From Candidatus Bathyarchaeota archaeon (GTDB lineage Archaea > Thermoproteota > Bathyarchaeia > 40CM-2-53-6): a stretch of 51,350 nt of DNA. The stretch is from contig VBBD01000011.1 in NCBI GenBank assembly GCA_005882895.1, positions 1 to 51,350 of the forward strand, written 5' to 3'. This document shows positions 35,773 through 43,492 of the stretch, piece after piece; the stretch's first letter is position 1; each line of letters starts with the position of its first letter. Made by a program: the position numbers and the translations under genes. The notes under the pieces are model-generated. The model was not told the DNA's origin. It did no database searches and saw nothing but the letters and a program-made list of their open reading frames with translations.

Positions 35773-36306
35773 TTATCGCCTGCCGGTTCGTGCTCTGAGG
35801 CGTTGCAGAAAGTCTAGATCTGCCAGCGCAACCTCCGCGGACAATCGCACATCCTCATCCGGGTCTCGTAGTCTGTCGATTAGTCCCGAGCGAGCTGTCT
35901 CGTCTCCGATAGACCCTAGAGCCACCGCTGATTCATGCCTTACGAGGACGCTCTCGTCGTTCGCCATGGCTTCCAGGAGGGCCGGAACTGCGGACGTGAA
36001 TTCCAGTTGACCCAGAGAAAATGCGGCCTCATGTCTTACCAGCGGGCTTGGATCTGCCTTCAATGTCTCGCAGAGTGCCGGAACAGCCCTTTCATCTTTC
36101 ATATCCGCCAGCATGCATACTGCATGTATTCGAAGCAGCAGGCTCGGTCTACCGTCGAGGACTGACCTGAAAAAATCAACATCTCCTTTCGAAAACGCCC
36201 ATTCCATCTTCTCTAGAGTCTCAAAGTCCTTCGAGTAATCCGAAAGGATTCTTGCTGTCTCGTTCTGAGCGATTGTCTTCAATACACTCTCACTATCTCT
36301 TGCCAT
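35773..36306 (-). CDS. HEAT-repeat protein
   Basis: The 177-residue protein consists of about four PBS-lyase-type HEAT repeats, each with a VRHEAAFSLGQL-like helix pair (LVRHEAAFSLGQ, VLVRHESAVALGSIG, EDVRLSAEVALADL). Such solenoids bind proteins or, in deoxyhypusine hydroxylase-like forms, carry His-Glu metal ligands; the HE pairs are present here in two repeats. Too short for a deoxyhypusine hydroxylase, so an adaptor role is as likely. It starts with ATG 36306, directly before trm5. Confidence 0.8.
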   Translation of the reverse strand: MARDSESVLKTIAQNETARILSDYSKDFETLEKMEWAFSKGDVDFFRSVLDGRPSLLLRIHAVCMLADMKDERAVPALCETLKADPSPLVRHEAAFSLGQLEFTSAVPALLEAMANDESVLVRHESAVALGSIGDETARSGLIDRLRDPDEDVRLSAEVALADLDFLQRLRARTGRR

Positions 36307-36383
36307 GGCAAGTGTCGATGGTCAATTGAAGCTCCGTTTGTGGATGGACAATTCTGGGGGATGAGTTGAAGACCGGGATTATT

Positions 36384-36527
36384 TTAGCTCGATGGCACAG
36401 TCTCGTTGGTGGTGTCGCCGCTCATGGCGCGCTCATAGCACACAGGGCAGTAGGGTCCATCATATGCTCCGTGTTTGGAGCAAGAGGGTCGCCGTTGATC
36501 CTTCTCGACAGACTTGCGAAGTTTCAA
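36384..36527 (-). CDS. Tiny zinc-binding protein
   Basis: A 47-residue frame from TTG 36527 to TAA 36384 has a clean zinc-type arrangement: C-x2-H (RPSCSKHGAYDG) followed by C-x2-C (YCPVCYERA), separated by seven residues. The N-terminus is basic and the tail is polar. The frame is open further upstream, but no better start was seen. It lies between the ankyrin gene and the HEAT gene on their strand. Because it is small and has no recognised family, it remains tentative. Confidence 0.45.
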   Translation of the reverse strand: MKLRKSVEKDQRRPSCSKHGAYDGPYCPVCYERAMSGDTTNETVPSS

Positions 36528-36598
36528 CCGATTAGTCTGACCTCTGACATAACGCGCTGGAACGTGACTGGCTGCAACGTTTGAGATTGGGTGGCCAA

Positions 36599-37219
36599 CT
36601 ATTCCTTGGCGCCAAGCTCTCTTAGGAATTGAGCAACGGTTTCCTGCTTCGTTTCGATGGCCGCCAATAGTGGGGTCTTCCCCTGAAAGTTCTTCGAATT
36701 GAGGTCTGGACTCGCGTTTTCGACCAGCCAGACGACTAAGTCATAGTAACCTCTGGTAACTGCATTGTGTAGGGCGGAAGACGATCCGGTTTTTGCTCCG
36801 TTTCGGAACAAGTACTGAACAAGTTCGAGGTTGCGGCTCCAAGCCGCATGGGGCAAGAGCGGAATTCCGTGGGCTCCCGTCGAGTTGATGTTCTTACGGT
36901 CTTCTCTGATTCGCTTTTCCACTTCTTCTCTACGTCCGAGCATGGCCGCGGTACAGATTTCGAGAGGCGCTCCTCTTTCGAGTAGGTACGTCGCAACGGG
37001 AACGCTGCCCACTTGGGCGGCGGCTTGAATCGCGGTCTCATGATCGGTCTCGGTCCAAGCGTACGCTTCGTTAAGTAAATCCGGTTTCTCCCCAAGCATT
37101 TTTCGTACTTTCTCCAGATTTCCATGGCCTGCGATTACGAACTCGCGGACTAGGTCGGTTGAGAGAGGCGTGTTTGTCGTCTGCACGGGAGTGATTATGT
37201 CTTCGCGGTCTATAACCAT
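36599..37219 (-). CDS. Ankyrin-repeat protein
   Basis: The 206-residue protein has about four ankyrin repeats (ETAIQAAAQVGSVPVATYLL, GIPLLPHAAWSRNLELVQYL, SALHNAVTRGYYDLVVWLV, KTPLLAAIETKQETVAQFL). It has no signal peptide or membrane helix, so it is probably a cytosolic protein-binding module. Ankyrins are sparse in archaea, so it may be acquired. ATG 37219 is the start. It lies between an FkbM methyltransferase gene and the small zinc protein. Confidence 0.85.
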   Translation of the reverse strand: MVIDREDIITPVQTTNTPLSTDLVREFVIAGHGNLEKVRKMLGEKPDLLNEAYAWTETDHETAIQAAAQVGSVPVATYLLERGAPLEICTAAMLGRREEVEKRIREDRKNINSTGAHGIPLLPHAAWSRNLELVQYLFRNGAKTGSSSALHNAVTRGYYDLVVWLVENASPDLNSKNFQGKTPLLAAIETKQETVAQFLRELGAKE

Positions 37220-37267
37220 TCGGAAGAGAAGCCTTTCATGAAGGGCTCATGGTCATGTTGCTAGAGT

Positions 37268-37984
37268 CTAGACGCCTTTGGTCGCGATTAGGATTGGGTG
37301 GTCCGGTCGTAGAGAAACCGTGAACCCTCGTGTGCGCAAGAATCTTAGAAGATGAGGAAGCCGGTCCCTTAGGTCAGGGTTGCTGACATGATATTCTAGT
37401 GCTATCCTTTGCAACTTTTCCAGGTTCTCGTTCGTCATATGTTCGATGATTTCGTACTCGGAGCCCTCAGCATCTATCTTGAGTAGGACCGGCGGGTCGA
37501 CTTGCTTTAGTACGGTGTTAATTCCTATGCATCTTACCTTTTCGAAGCCCCCCGCGTGAAGCTTATCGGGAAAGAACCCATGAAAAGCTGACCCTCGAGA
37601 TGTAAAGAGTGTTCGTTCCTCTTCGCTAGACCAGACTGCCATGTTGAAGGAATGAATTCGCTCGTGGAGACGATTGGAGTGTAAGTTCTGGTGCAAGAGC
37701 TGGAAGTTGCGGGACTCGGGTTCGAAAGCCAAAACCTCCTTGGAACCGGAGAGAACAGAATACAGTGAGAAGATTCCGACATGCGCACCAACATCAACAA
37801 CTGAACATCCTCTTGGAACGTTTCCATAAATCCTTCTAATGAGGAGAGAATACATGACAACTGGATCGTATGAGAAAGGTCTGATCCTGATATTCAAACC
37901 TCGAAATCTGACGGGAATCACAAAATTGGATCGAATGTAGGAGTGGATTAGGCGTTGAACGAACGGGCTACTTTGAATTGACAT
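37268..37984 (-). CDS. FkbM-family methyltransferase
   Basis: The 238-residue protein has the SAM fold of the FkbM family: VVDVGAHVGIFSLY (motif I), EVLAFEPESRNFQLL, then DAEGSEYEIIEHM. The family O-methylates sugars and small molecules, often in cell-surface glycan genes. No glycosyltransferase lies next to it here. ATG 37984 is the start. It is the first gene in the leftward row that follows the tRNA. Confidence 0.85.
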   Translation of the reverse strand: MSIQSSPFVQRLIHSYIRSNFVIPVRFRGLNIRIRPFSYDPVVMYSLLIRRIYGNVPRGCSVVDVGAHVGIFSLYSVLSGSKEVLAFEPESRNFQLLHQNLHSNRLHERIHSFNMAVWSSEEERTLFTSRGSAFHGFFPDKLHAGGFEKVRCIGINTVLKQVDPPVLLKIDAEGSEYEIIEHMTNENLEKLQRIALEYHVSNPDLRDRLPHLLRFLRTRGFTVSLRPDHPILIATKGV

Positions 37985-38055
37985 CCCGAGTGCTCCCGGC
38001 TCCTTTGCTGTGCACTAGCAAACGCTGAGCGCCAAGTACAGAGCCTCTTTGCATG

Positions 38056-38207
38056 TGGCGGGCCCGGAGGGATTTGAACCCTCGACCATTCCCCGAACGA
38101 GTCGGATGGACTCGTCCTTCAGGTTAAGAGCTTCAGCCTTAGAGTCTGCTGCTCTACCTGGCTGAGCTGCCCGACTAGACCAGGATGTGTGTCCGGTTTA
38201 CGGGCCC
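38056..38207 (-). tRNA. tRNA-Lys(CUU) with three introns and encoded CCA
   Basis: The gene reads on the minus strand from 38207. Exons are 38207-38199, 38167-38146, 38131-38119 and 38088-38056; introns are 31, 14 and 30 nt. Joined, they give acceptor GGGCCCG with CGGGCCC, a 4-bp D stem, an anticodon loop CUCUUAA (anticodon 38128-38126), variable loop UGGUC, T arm GAGGG/CCCUC, discriminator G and CCA. Intron 1 (9/10) has a CCCG/CGGG helix and 3-nt bulges UA^A, CA^G. Intron 2 (30/31) has a CAGC/GCUG helix, bulges AG^A, AA^G and outer GAG/CUC. Intron 3 (43/44) has a 9-bp inner stem, but its central helix has a mismatch. The G27-A43 pair is mismatched. Confidence 0.85.
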
Positions 38208-38240
38208 ACGAACCCGCCGAAGGCTCGGTCGCGGCCGAAT

Positions 38241-38250
38241 TTCTAATAAG
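38241..38250 (-). promoter_or_regulatory. TATA box for the tRNA gene
   Basis: The minus strand has CTTATTAGAA, 34-43 nt before the mature 5' end at 38207. It fits an archaeal tRNA promoter with a short 5' leader trimmed by RNase P. Its position supports 38207, not the later internal GTCGGGC, as the true 5' end. Confidence 0.5.
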
Positions 38251-38272
38251 GGTTACCGTTTCTGAGAAGAAG

Positions 38273-38464
38273 TCAAATCGAAGTTAGAGGATTGATGGAC
38301 GAAATCCGTCCGCTTACTCCGTCAGAAACCAAGGCGCAGAGGGTCGTTTTCGTCTCGTCTCTGGCAGTAACCATAGCCTCGTAATCTTCTCGGCTTTTCA
38401 CGAGAAAGCACGATTGGTGTCCCTGACCCGCTTCCGTTTTGGTAACACAAGCCTTCCCCGACAC
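38273..38464 (-). CDS. Possible small protein, unrecognised
   Basis: A 63-residue frame with GTG start at 38464 lies alone between the tRNA and the divergent ATPase gene. It has three scattered cysteines and the stretch CFLVKSREDYEAMVTARD, with a codon pattern like the neighbours. No family is recognised. It would share the promoter region with the ATPase gene and would exclude an upstream start for that gene. Half of such frames in spacers are chance, so confidence is low. Confidence 0.3.
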   Translation of the reverse strand: MSGKACVTKTEAGQGHQSCFLVKSREDYEAMVTARDETKTTLCALVSDGVSGRISSINPLTSI

Positions 38465-38516
38465 GATTCGTAGCCGTTTCGTGGATGATGCCGCAAGCTG
38501 CCGAGGCTGGGTACTG

Positions 38517-40559
38517 ATGAGACCATACGTTATCCTCTTAGTGCTAGTTTTAGCCTCAGCCCTGACTCTCGTAGTCCAGGTGCACGGTATTGCTCCCTAC
38601 TCTTTGACAATAACTCCTACCACGACGAGCCTAGGTAAACCTGTCAATATCATGGTGGTCGTGACTAATGGCAATAGGAACACTTTCTACACGGTCACGA
38701 TTGGCGTGCAGAAGCCCAATGGTACTGGTTCAGCGGTCACTAGCCAAGGGATATCCACAGACAATAGAGGCTCGGGCAGCGTATCCGTCCAATATTCATC
38801 GACTTCAACTTCGTGGACCCAGTTGAACGGCACCGTCAACACGAACGTCGAAGGCGTCTACAATGTTGCTGTGAATCAGACATCGCCGACAAACATAGCG
38901 AACGTTGCCACAGGCCAATTCACGGTGACAGCCATGATGAGCGTCGTGGTGTCTCAACCAACTTCCGGGACAATTGTCCAAAGAGGGCAGGCTCTGACAA
39001 TCACAGCGACCGTGGCGAACTCTTTGGGTGCTGTAACCGGGGCGGTAGTGACTGCGGACACCCCTTTGAACGGCCAACTCACTCTCCCCGAAGTTAGCTC
39101 CACGAATGGGGTTTACTCTATTAGCTATCAGGTTTTGATGAATGACCCACTTGGTTCTTGGACGATAATAGTAAAGGCCAGGGACACCAACCAGAACTCT
39201 GGAGCAAGTCTCCCAGTAAATGTCACGATTGCGAAGAGCGACTTGTTCGTCGACGCTATGGTCACCTACAACTCCAAGGGCGTTCCAGCCGCCAGTTTTT
39301 CGACAGGGGACACGGTCTACCCTTACTTTCGGATAAAGTACTCAGGCTCCAGTGGAACTTTTCTGACGACCGGCCAGTACGTAGTCTCTGTCAAGAACCC
39401 CTCGGGAGCTACTGTTGCTAACCTCACGGCAGTTTATGACGCAAACCGTCTTGGATTCTATACCCCCACCGGTTACTCTGTCTCTACGTTCGATCCCGGA
39501 GGTGCGTGGACGATTGTAATCGACGCGAACAGCCTCAATGATGGTTTCGGGAACACTGGACCCAACTTCGACACGTCCGTAAGAGTGGACATCGTGACTT
39601 CCCCGTTAGGCTACCTCCCATTCGTAATCGGCGGAGTAGTCGCGCTGCTCGGGGGGGTCCTGGTGTTGAAGCGCTACGACACGTCCCTTGAGGGATTCGA
39701 GCATCTCGAACAGATGATCGGAGGGCCAATCCCACGAGGGTCCAGTCTGTTGCTACTCGGAGATCCGGGAAGCGGAAAAACCGTTCTATCCTACGAGCTG
39801 TTGCATGACGAGCTTGAGGCGGGAAGACCTTGTGCCCTGCTGTCATATGATGCCTTTCCAGAGGATGTTCAAGCTCGTATGGGTGAGTTCGGGTGGGACA
39901 TTATTTCCCACCTCCGAAAGGGGCGATTGAAGATAATCGACTGTTATTCCGGGCTCGCGGGGCAGGGCGAAGGCGCTCTTAGGGACCCGTCGGATCTCAC
40001 TGAGCTCAACATTCAGGTCACTTCGTTCATAACGAAGGCTAAGAATGCTCCTGTGACTCTGATTCTCGACTCGCTTACGCCGATCTTTAACGGGGTCGAA
40101 GCTAAGCAGGCTATCAACTTTTTGCAGACTGTCGGGGCGAAGGTGAAGAAGACTGGCGGTCTCTTTATCCTGACTGCGTCCAAGGGGGCTATACCGGAGG
40201 ATTCGATCGCGAAGATCAAGAGCATCGCAGACGGCGTTATCGAGCTCACATTGGTGCGGTCGGGAAGGAAGGGTGTTAGATATCTGTCGGTTTTGAAAAT
40301 GGAGCGGAGACGGATCGCGTCGGACACGGTTTCGTTTGAGATAGCTAGGGGGCGAGGTTTGGTCTTTCGGGTCTCGCGCTTCGGAATCCTGCGGGGGAAG
40401 CTGTTGCAGTTGAAACTCAGGCCCGGCCAGTCACCTGAAAAACAGGCTCCAAGTTCAGTGACACCGGCTAAGGCGGAGGGGAAGCACGTGGATGAGAAAG
40501 GCAAGGAGGGAAAGACCCCTGAGGTCTCGTCCAAGGGCGCTGGGACAAGACAACGCTAG
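38517..40559 (+). CDS. Membrane-anchored KaiC/RAD55-like ATPase with secreted domain
   Basis: From ATG 38517 the protein has 680 residues: a signal anchor (3-24), an Ig/Big-like extracellular part (25-360), one membrane helix (about 364-386), then a cytosolic RecA-like ATPase of the KaiC/RAD55 type. Walker A is GDPGSGKT (about 415-422) and Walker B is TLILDSLTP (about 512). A KaiC-like KSIADGVIEL segment follows, and a Lys/Glu-rich tail ends it. KaiC-like ATPases are usually soluble signalling or assembly proteins. Here sensing outside and ATPase inside sit on one chain. A longer start (38439) adds only non-secretory sequence. Confidence 0.85.
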   Translation: MRPYVILLVLVLASALTLVVQVHGIAPYSLTITPTTTSLGKPVNIMVVVTNGNRNTFYTVTIGVQKPNGTGSAVTSQGISTDNRGSGSVSVQYSSTSTSWTQLNGTVNTNVEGVYNVAVNQTSPTNIANVATGQFTVTAMMSVVVSQPTSGTIVQRGQALTITATVANSLGAVTGAVVTADTPLNGQLTLPEVSSTNGVYSISYQVLMNDPLGSWTIIVKARDTNQNSGASLPVNVTIAKSDLFVDAMVTYNSKGVPAASFSTGDTVYPYFRIKYSGSSGTFLTTGQYVVSVKNPSGATVANLTAVYDANRLGFYTPTGYSVSTFDPGGAWTIVIDANSLNDGFGNTGPNFDTSVRVDIVTSPLGYLPFVIGGVVALLGGVLVLKRYDTSLEGFEHLEQMIGGPIPRGSSLLLLGDPGSGKTVLSYELLHDELEAGRPCALLSYDAFPEDVQARMGEFGWDIISHLRKGRLKIIDCYSGLAGQGEGALRDPSDLTELNIQVTSFITKAKNAPVTLILDSLTPIFNGVEAKQAINFLQTVGAKVKKTGGLFILTASKGAIPEDSIAKIKSIADGVIELTLVRSGRKGVRYLSVLKMERRRIASDTVSFEIARGRGLVFRVSRFGILRGKLLQLKLRPGQSPEKQAPSSVTPAKAEGKHVDEKGKEGKTPEVSSKGAGTRQR

Positions 40560-40606
40560 GGTTTTTGAAAACGAGCTTTTAGCAAACGGTCCTTCTCTTT
40601 ATCGCT

Positions 40607-41383
40607 ATGAGTGTCGCGTTTATCGGTCTAGGCCTGAACAATGAGAGAGGTCTCACTATCGAAGGGCTAGAGGAGGCTCGACGTTCGAGCAACGTTTTCG
40701 CTGAGTTCTATACAAACATAATGCCCGGTTTGGACAGGAGGAAACTTGAGCTTCTACTCGGAAAGAGGATTGTCGTGTTGAATCGATTCGAGCTAGAAGA
40801 TGAGGGAGGCAAGCAGATTGTCGAGGCGGCTGAGAGGGGGAGAGTTGCGTTCCTGGTGCCCGGAGACCCCATGATCGCTACGACCCACATCTCTATCCGA
40901 CTGGAACTGGCGAAGAAAGGCATCCCTTCAAGGATCATCCATGGCCCGTCAATAGCGTCTGCGGTCTGCGGTGCTACGGGTCTTCAAAGCTACAAGTTCG
41001 GAAAGTCTGTAACCCTGCCGCAAGAGCCTGGCGTGCCAGGTTCCTTGCTGGACAGTGTTCGTGATAACAAGACGAGAGGGCTTCACACGCTCATACTTCT
41101 CGATGTTAAACCAGAGCTGTCGAAACAACTGGCGATAGGGGAAGCGGCGACGAAACTAGTAACTGCTGATCCAGCGCTCGGTAGCTGGCTGGGAATCGGT
41201 GTGGCACGGATAGGATCCGAAGACCAGTTCGTGCTATCAGCCAAGCTTGGAAAGCTTCAGAACCAAGACTTTGGGAAGATCCCTCATTCCCTCGTGATTC
41301 CGGGGAGGCTTCATTTCATGGAGGTTGAGTCTTTGAAGGCGTTTGGCGGGGCGAGTGACGCGGATTTGGAGGCGTTGAAATGA
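40607..41383 (+). CDS. dph5: Diphthine synthase
   Basis: Dph5 methylates the side chain on elongation factor 2 during diphthamide synthesis. The 258-residue protein is a tetrapyrrole-methylase-fold enzyme with VAFIGLGLNNERGLTIEG at the start, VPGDPMIATTHIS as the SAM loop, IHGPSIASAVCGATGLQSY and RIGSEDQFVLSAKL later. The ATG is 40607, with a TATA-like GCTTTTAGC at about 40575. It overlaps the DUF357 gene by 4 nt. Confidence 0.95.
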   Translation: MSVAFIGLGLNNERGLTIEGLEEARRSSNVFAEFYTNIMPGLDRRKLELLLGKRIVVLNRFELEDEGGKQIVEAAERGRVAFLVPGDPMIATTHISIRLELAKKGIPSRIIHGPSIASAVCGATGLQSYKFGKSVTLPQEPGVPGSLLDSVRDNKTRGLHTLILLDVKPELSKQLAIGEAATKLVTADPALGSWLGIGVARIGSEDQFVLSAKLGKLQNQDFGKIPHSLVIPGRLHFMEVESLKAFGGASDADLEALK

Positions 41384-41637
41384 GAGAGCGTGCGGGAGAG
41401 CGGGCCGCCAAGTATCTTGAGGCGACGTCCCAGTCACTGCGAATCTTGAAGAAAAAGAAGAGCGAAACACCTGTCCCATCTTCTCTGCTGGATCATGTGT
41501 TGGAACTTGCCAAGGGTTATGCACGAGACGCGAAACACTACGTGGGCGAGCGGAAACCAGTCACTGCGCTCGCGTGCATCGCCTACGCAGAGGGTCTTCT
41601 AGATGCGCTAAAATTTCTCGATTTGGCCGAGTTCTAG
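41380..41637 (+). CDS. DUF357 family protein
   Basis: The 85-residue helical protein fits the archaeal DUF357 family (LDHVLELAKGYARDAKHY, ALACIAYAEGLLDAL). The gene starts inside the last codons of dph5 (4-nt ATGA overlap), an arrangement that suggests translational coupling. Function is unknown; the pattern is that of a small two-helix tetratricopeptide-like unit. Confidence 0.85.
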   Translation: MRERAGERAAKYLEATSQSLRILKKKKSETPVPSSLLDHVLELAKGYARDAKHYVGERKPVTALACIAYAEGLLDALKFLDLAEF

Positions 41638-41704
41638 CGAGACTCGATTTGTTACGGTAACACTGACCTGATATCGCGGGCCAGTTCTATTATCGTCGAG
41701 ATTC

Positions 41705-42271
41705 ATGGAGAATTGCGCAGGCTGTGGCACGCCGATTCACAGGGACGAGCCTGTTTCGGCCTCTTTCAGCCAGGAAGGGCAGAGGAGCTTCTTCCACAAG
41801 ACTTGTGAGGACAGAGCCGAGCACGTGAACAAGTGGAAAGAGGAGGCGGCTTGGGCGTTCAGGGCTACGCGACTGACGATGTCCGAGTGGAACGAGTGCA
41901 GTCCCAGGAAACATCTCGGTGTTTGGCAGTCGATATTCATTGCTCGAAGAGACGAGGATGTCTGGTGTCCAGACTGCGGCCTCAAAATAGCAAGACAAGA
42001 GACACTTACCTGTCCAACTTGCGGTGGTCGAGTCATCATCACGGACGCTGAGACCACGAAGATGGTGTTCACCCACAGAGAGACTCTCTACAAACTCCAT
42101 CTACACTGTACGGAGAGAGGAGATGACTCCTTCGTCTATGCTGTCATAAGCGGGTACACTCCTGTCACCATCACAGCGAAGAAGGGTGAAGCTCCAGAGG
42201 CTTCATCGAAACAGGCGATGATGCTGAAGTATGAACCGAAAGGAGATCTCAAGAAGGGGCTAAGTGTCTAG
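41705..42271 (+). CDS. Zinc-ribbon protein of unknown function
   Basis: The product is not recognised. The 188-residue chain has an N-terminal zinc site (CAGCGTPI, then FHKTCEDRA), a helical middle (WKEEAAWAFRATRLTMSEW) and a central zinc ribbon (WCPDCGLKIA, then CPTCGGRVI). The C-terminal 70 residues are a mixed region with HLHC. Two zinc sites on one small chain suggest nucleic-acid or protein binding. ATG 41705 is the start, 67 nt after DUF357 and 56 nt before ribL. Confidence 0.6.
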   Translation: MENCAGCGTPIHRDEPVSASFSQEGQRSFFHKTCEDRAEHVNKWKEEAAWAFRATRLTMSEWNECSPRKHLGVWQSIFIARRDEDVWCPDCGLKIARQETLTCPTCGGRVIITDAETTKMVFTHRETLYKLHLHCTERGDDSFVYAVISGYTPVTITAKKGEAPEASSKQAMMLKYEPKGDLKKGLSV

Positions 42272-42327
42272 CCTCTTGCCTCGTCGAGAAGCGTTCTTAT
42301 TCTCTCTACTAGCAGGCTCATCCCGTT

Positions 42328-42786
42328 TTGGTCTTGCCCGCGGGAAAGACAGTGCTGGCCACTGGTGTCTTCGATCTTTTGCATCTTGGGCATCTTAGAT
42401 TCCTTGAGGAATCCAAGAGAAAGGGCGGTCCAAGGTCAAGGCTCGTAGTTATAGTTGCGCGCGACAAGACCGTGTTTCGAAGGAAAGGGAAGGGTCCGGT
42501 TATCCCTGAGGATCAAAGGAGGGAGCTCGTTGCAGCCCTCCGAGTGGTGGATCGGGCAATTCTGGGAAGGGAAGAAATTGATCTTCTCGGCATCCTCAAC
42601 GAGATCAAACCTGATATCGTCTGTGTTGGCTACGACCAAGATGAGATAAGAGCCGCTGTTACACGACTTATCCGGAAACAGGGATTGCCGATCCGAGTTA
42701 TCAGGATACCAAGGTTTGGACCCATCGGATTCAATAGTAGTACGAAGCTGAAGAATAGGGTTGCAAAAGCATTGTCGGTTGCTTAG
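42328..42786 (+). CDS. ribL: FAD synthase (FMN adenylyltransferase), archaeal type
   Basis: The 152-residue nucleotidyltransferase attaches AMP to FMN. The motif ATGVFDLLHLGHLRFL contains the HxGH signature, and the C-terminal part has the ISSTK-like site as SSTKLKNRV. The DKTVFRRKGKG loop is typical of archaeal RibL. The start is TTG. It is convergent and overlapping with ribK, its pathway partner. Confidence 0.9.
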   Translation: MVLPAGKTVLATGVFDLLHLGHLRFLEESKRKGGPRSRLVVIVARDKTVFRRKGKGPVIPEDQRRELVAALRVVDRAILGREEIDLLGILNEIKPDIVCVGYDQDEIRAAVTRLIRKQGLPIRVIRIPRFGPIGFNSSTKLKNRVAKALSVA

Positions 42787-43454
42787 GGTTTTATCGGGAC
42801 TCTGACGCGGACCTTGTCTCCATCAACGAGTTTGAATTGCTTTCTCAAAGATACAGGAGCGATCAACTCGACAACATCTTCACCGTAGTGAGCTCGGATC
42901 GGGAGGACTATAGCGCTCTTGACCTCGTCATTGGCAATTGCTCTGAAGCATTTTGCTGGTCCGTAAGTTCGCTTTTCATTGGCGAATCCTTCGATGTATA
43001 CGAACGGGTATGTGTCTAGGATTTTTCGATCGCTGAGATCTTCCTTGCTAACTCTGAGGTTTAGGGTGCCGGGAAAGGGGTCGAATCCTAGTTTCGATAT
43101 GAACTGTTTCCGGTAACCGTCGAGGCTCATGTAGTATGAACCCTCGGAGAGACCTGTGAAGACCGTTCCCGCGATGACTAGATCTTTCTTGGGCGCTTCG
43201 AAGACTCGCTTCAGGTTGAGGTACATGTCGGATAACTGGCGGAGTCCTTCGCCGGTTATTCTCACCTTCTGGTCTCGTCCGTTTCGAGTTCTCTCGATCA
43301 ATCCCAGCTTTTCCATCTCTATCAGGCGGCGGGAGGCGGTTTGTTGAGAGCTTCCAATTCCTTTTGCGACGACTGATGTGCTGCAGACGACTTCTTTGTC
43401 GGTGGCGCCCATCTCGGAAAGTTTGTAGAGAGCTAGAAGATGAGAGGGTTTCAA
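42783..43454 (-). CDS. ribK: CTP-dependent riboflavin kinase with N-terminal HTH
   Basis: The C-terminal half (about residues 95-223) is the archaeal riboflavin kinase barrel: GTVFTGLSEGSYYMSLDGY, the GFDPFPGTLNLRV motif, HYGEDVVELIAP. It makes FMN using CTP. The N-terminal 85 residues are a winged helix (GIGSSQQTASRRLIEMEKLGLI), so the protein may also regulate its own expression; such fusions are known. Its 3' end overlaps ribL by 4 nt, giving a two-gene flavin cluster. Confidence 0.93.
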   Translation of the reverse strand: MKPSHLLALYKLSEMGATDKEVVCSTSVVAKGIGSSQQTASRRLIEMEKLGLIERTRNGRDQKVRITGEGLRQLSDMYLNLKRVFEAPKKDLVIAGTVFTGLSEGSYYMSLDGYRKQFISKLGFDPFPGTLNLRVSKEDLSDRKILDTYPFVYIEGFANEKRTYGPAKCFRAIANDEVKSAIVLPIRAHYGEDVVELIAPVSLRKQFKLVDGDKVRVRVPIKP

Positions 43455-43492
43455 TTCCAGACGCGCCTTCTCAAGGAATGATCAGGAACCAC

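Noticed and set aside
36366-36584. Plus-strand 72-residue frame in the HEAT/ankyrin spacer.
   Set aside because: No motif, and the opposite strand carries the C-x2-H/C-x2-C frame in the same place.
38171-38180. GTCGGGC as the tRNA 5' acceptor strand.
   Set aside because: It does not pair with CGGGCCC at the 3' end; GGGCCCG at 38201-38207 does, with a TATA box at the right distance.
38056-38207. Reading the tRNA as a class II (Leu/Ser) type with a long variable arm.
   Set aside because: The hairpin at 38093-38116 is followed by too many bases before the T stem, the D arm is class I, and the flanks fit an intron with bulges at both ends.
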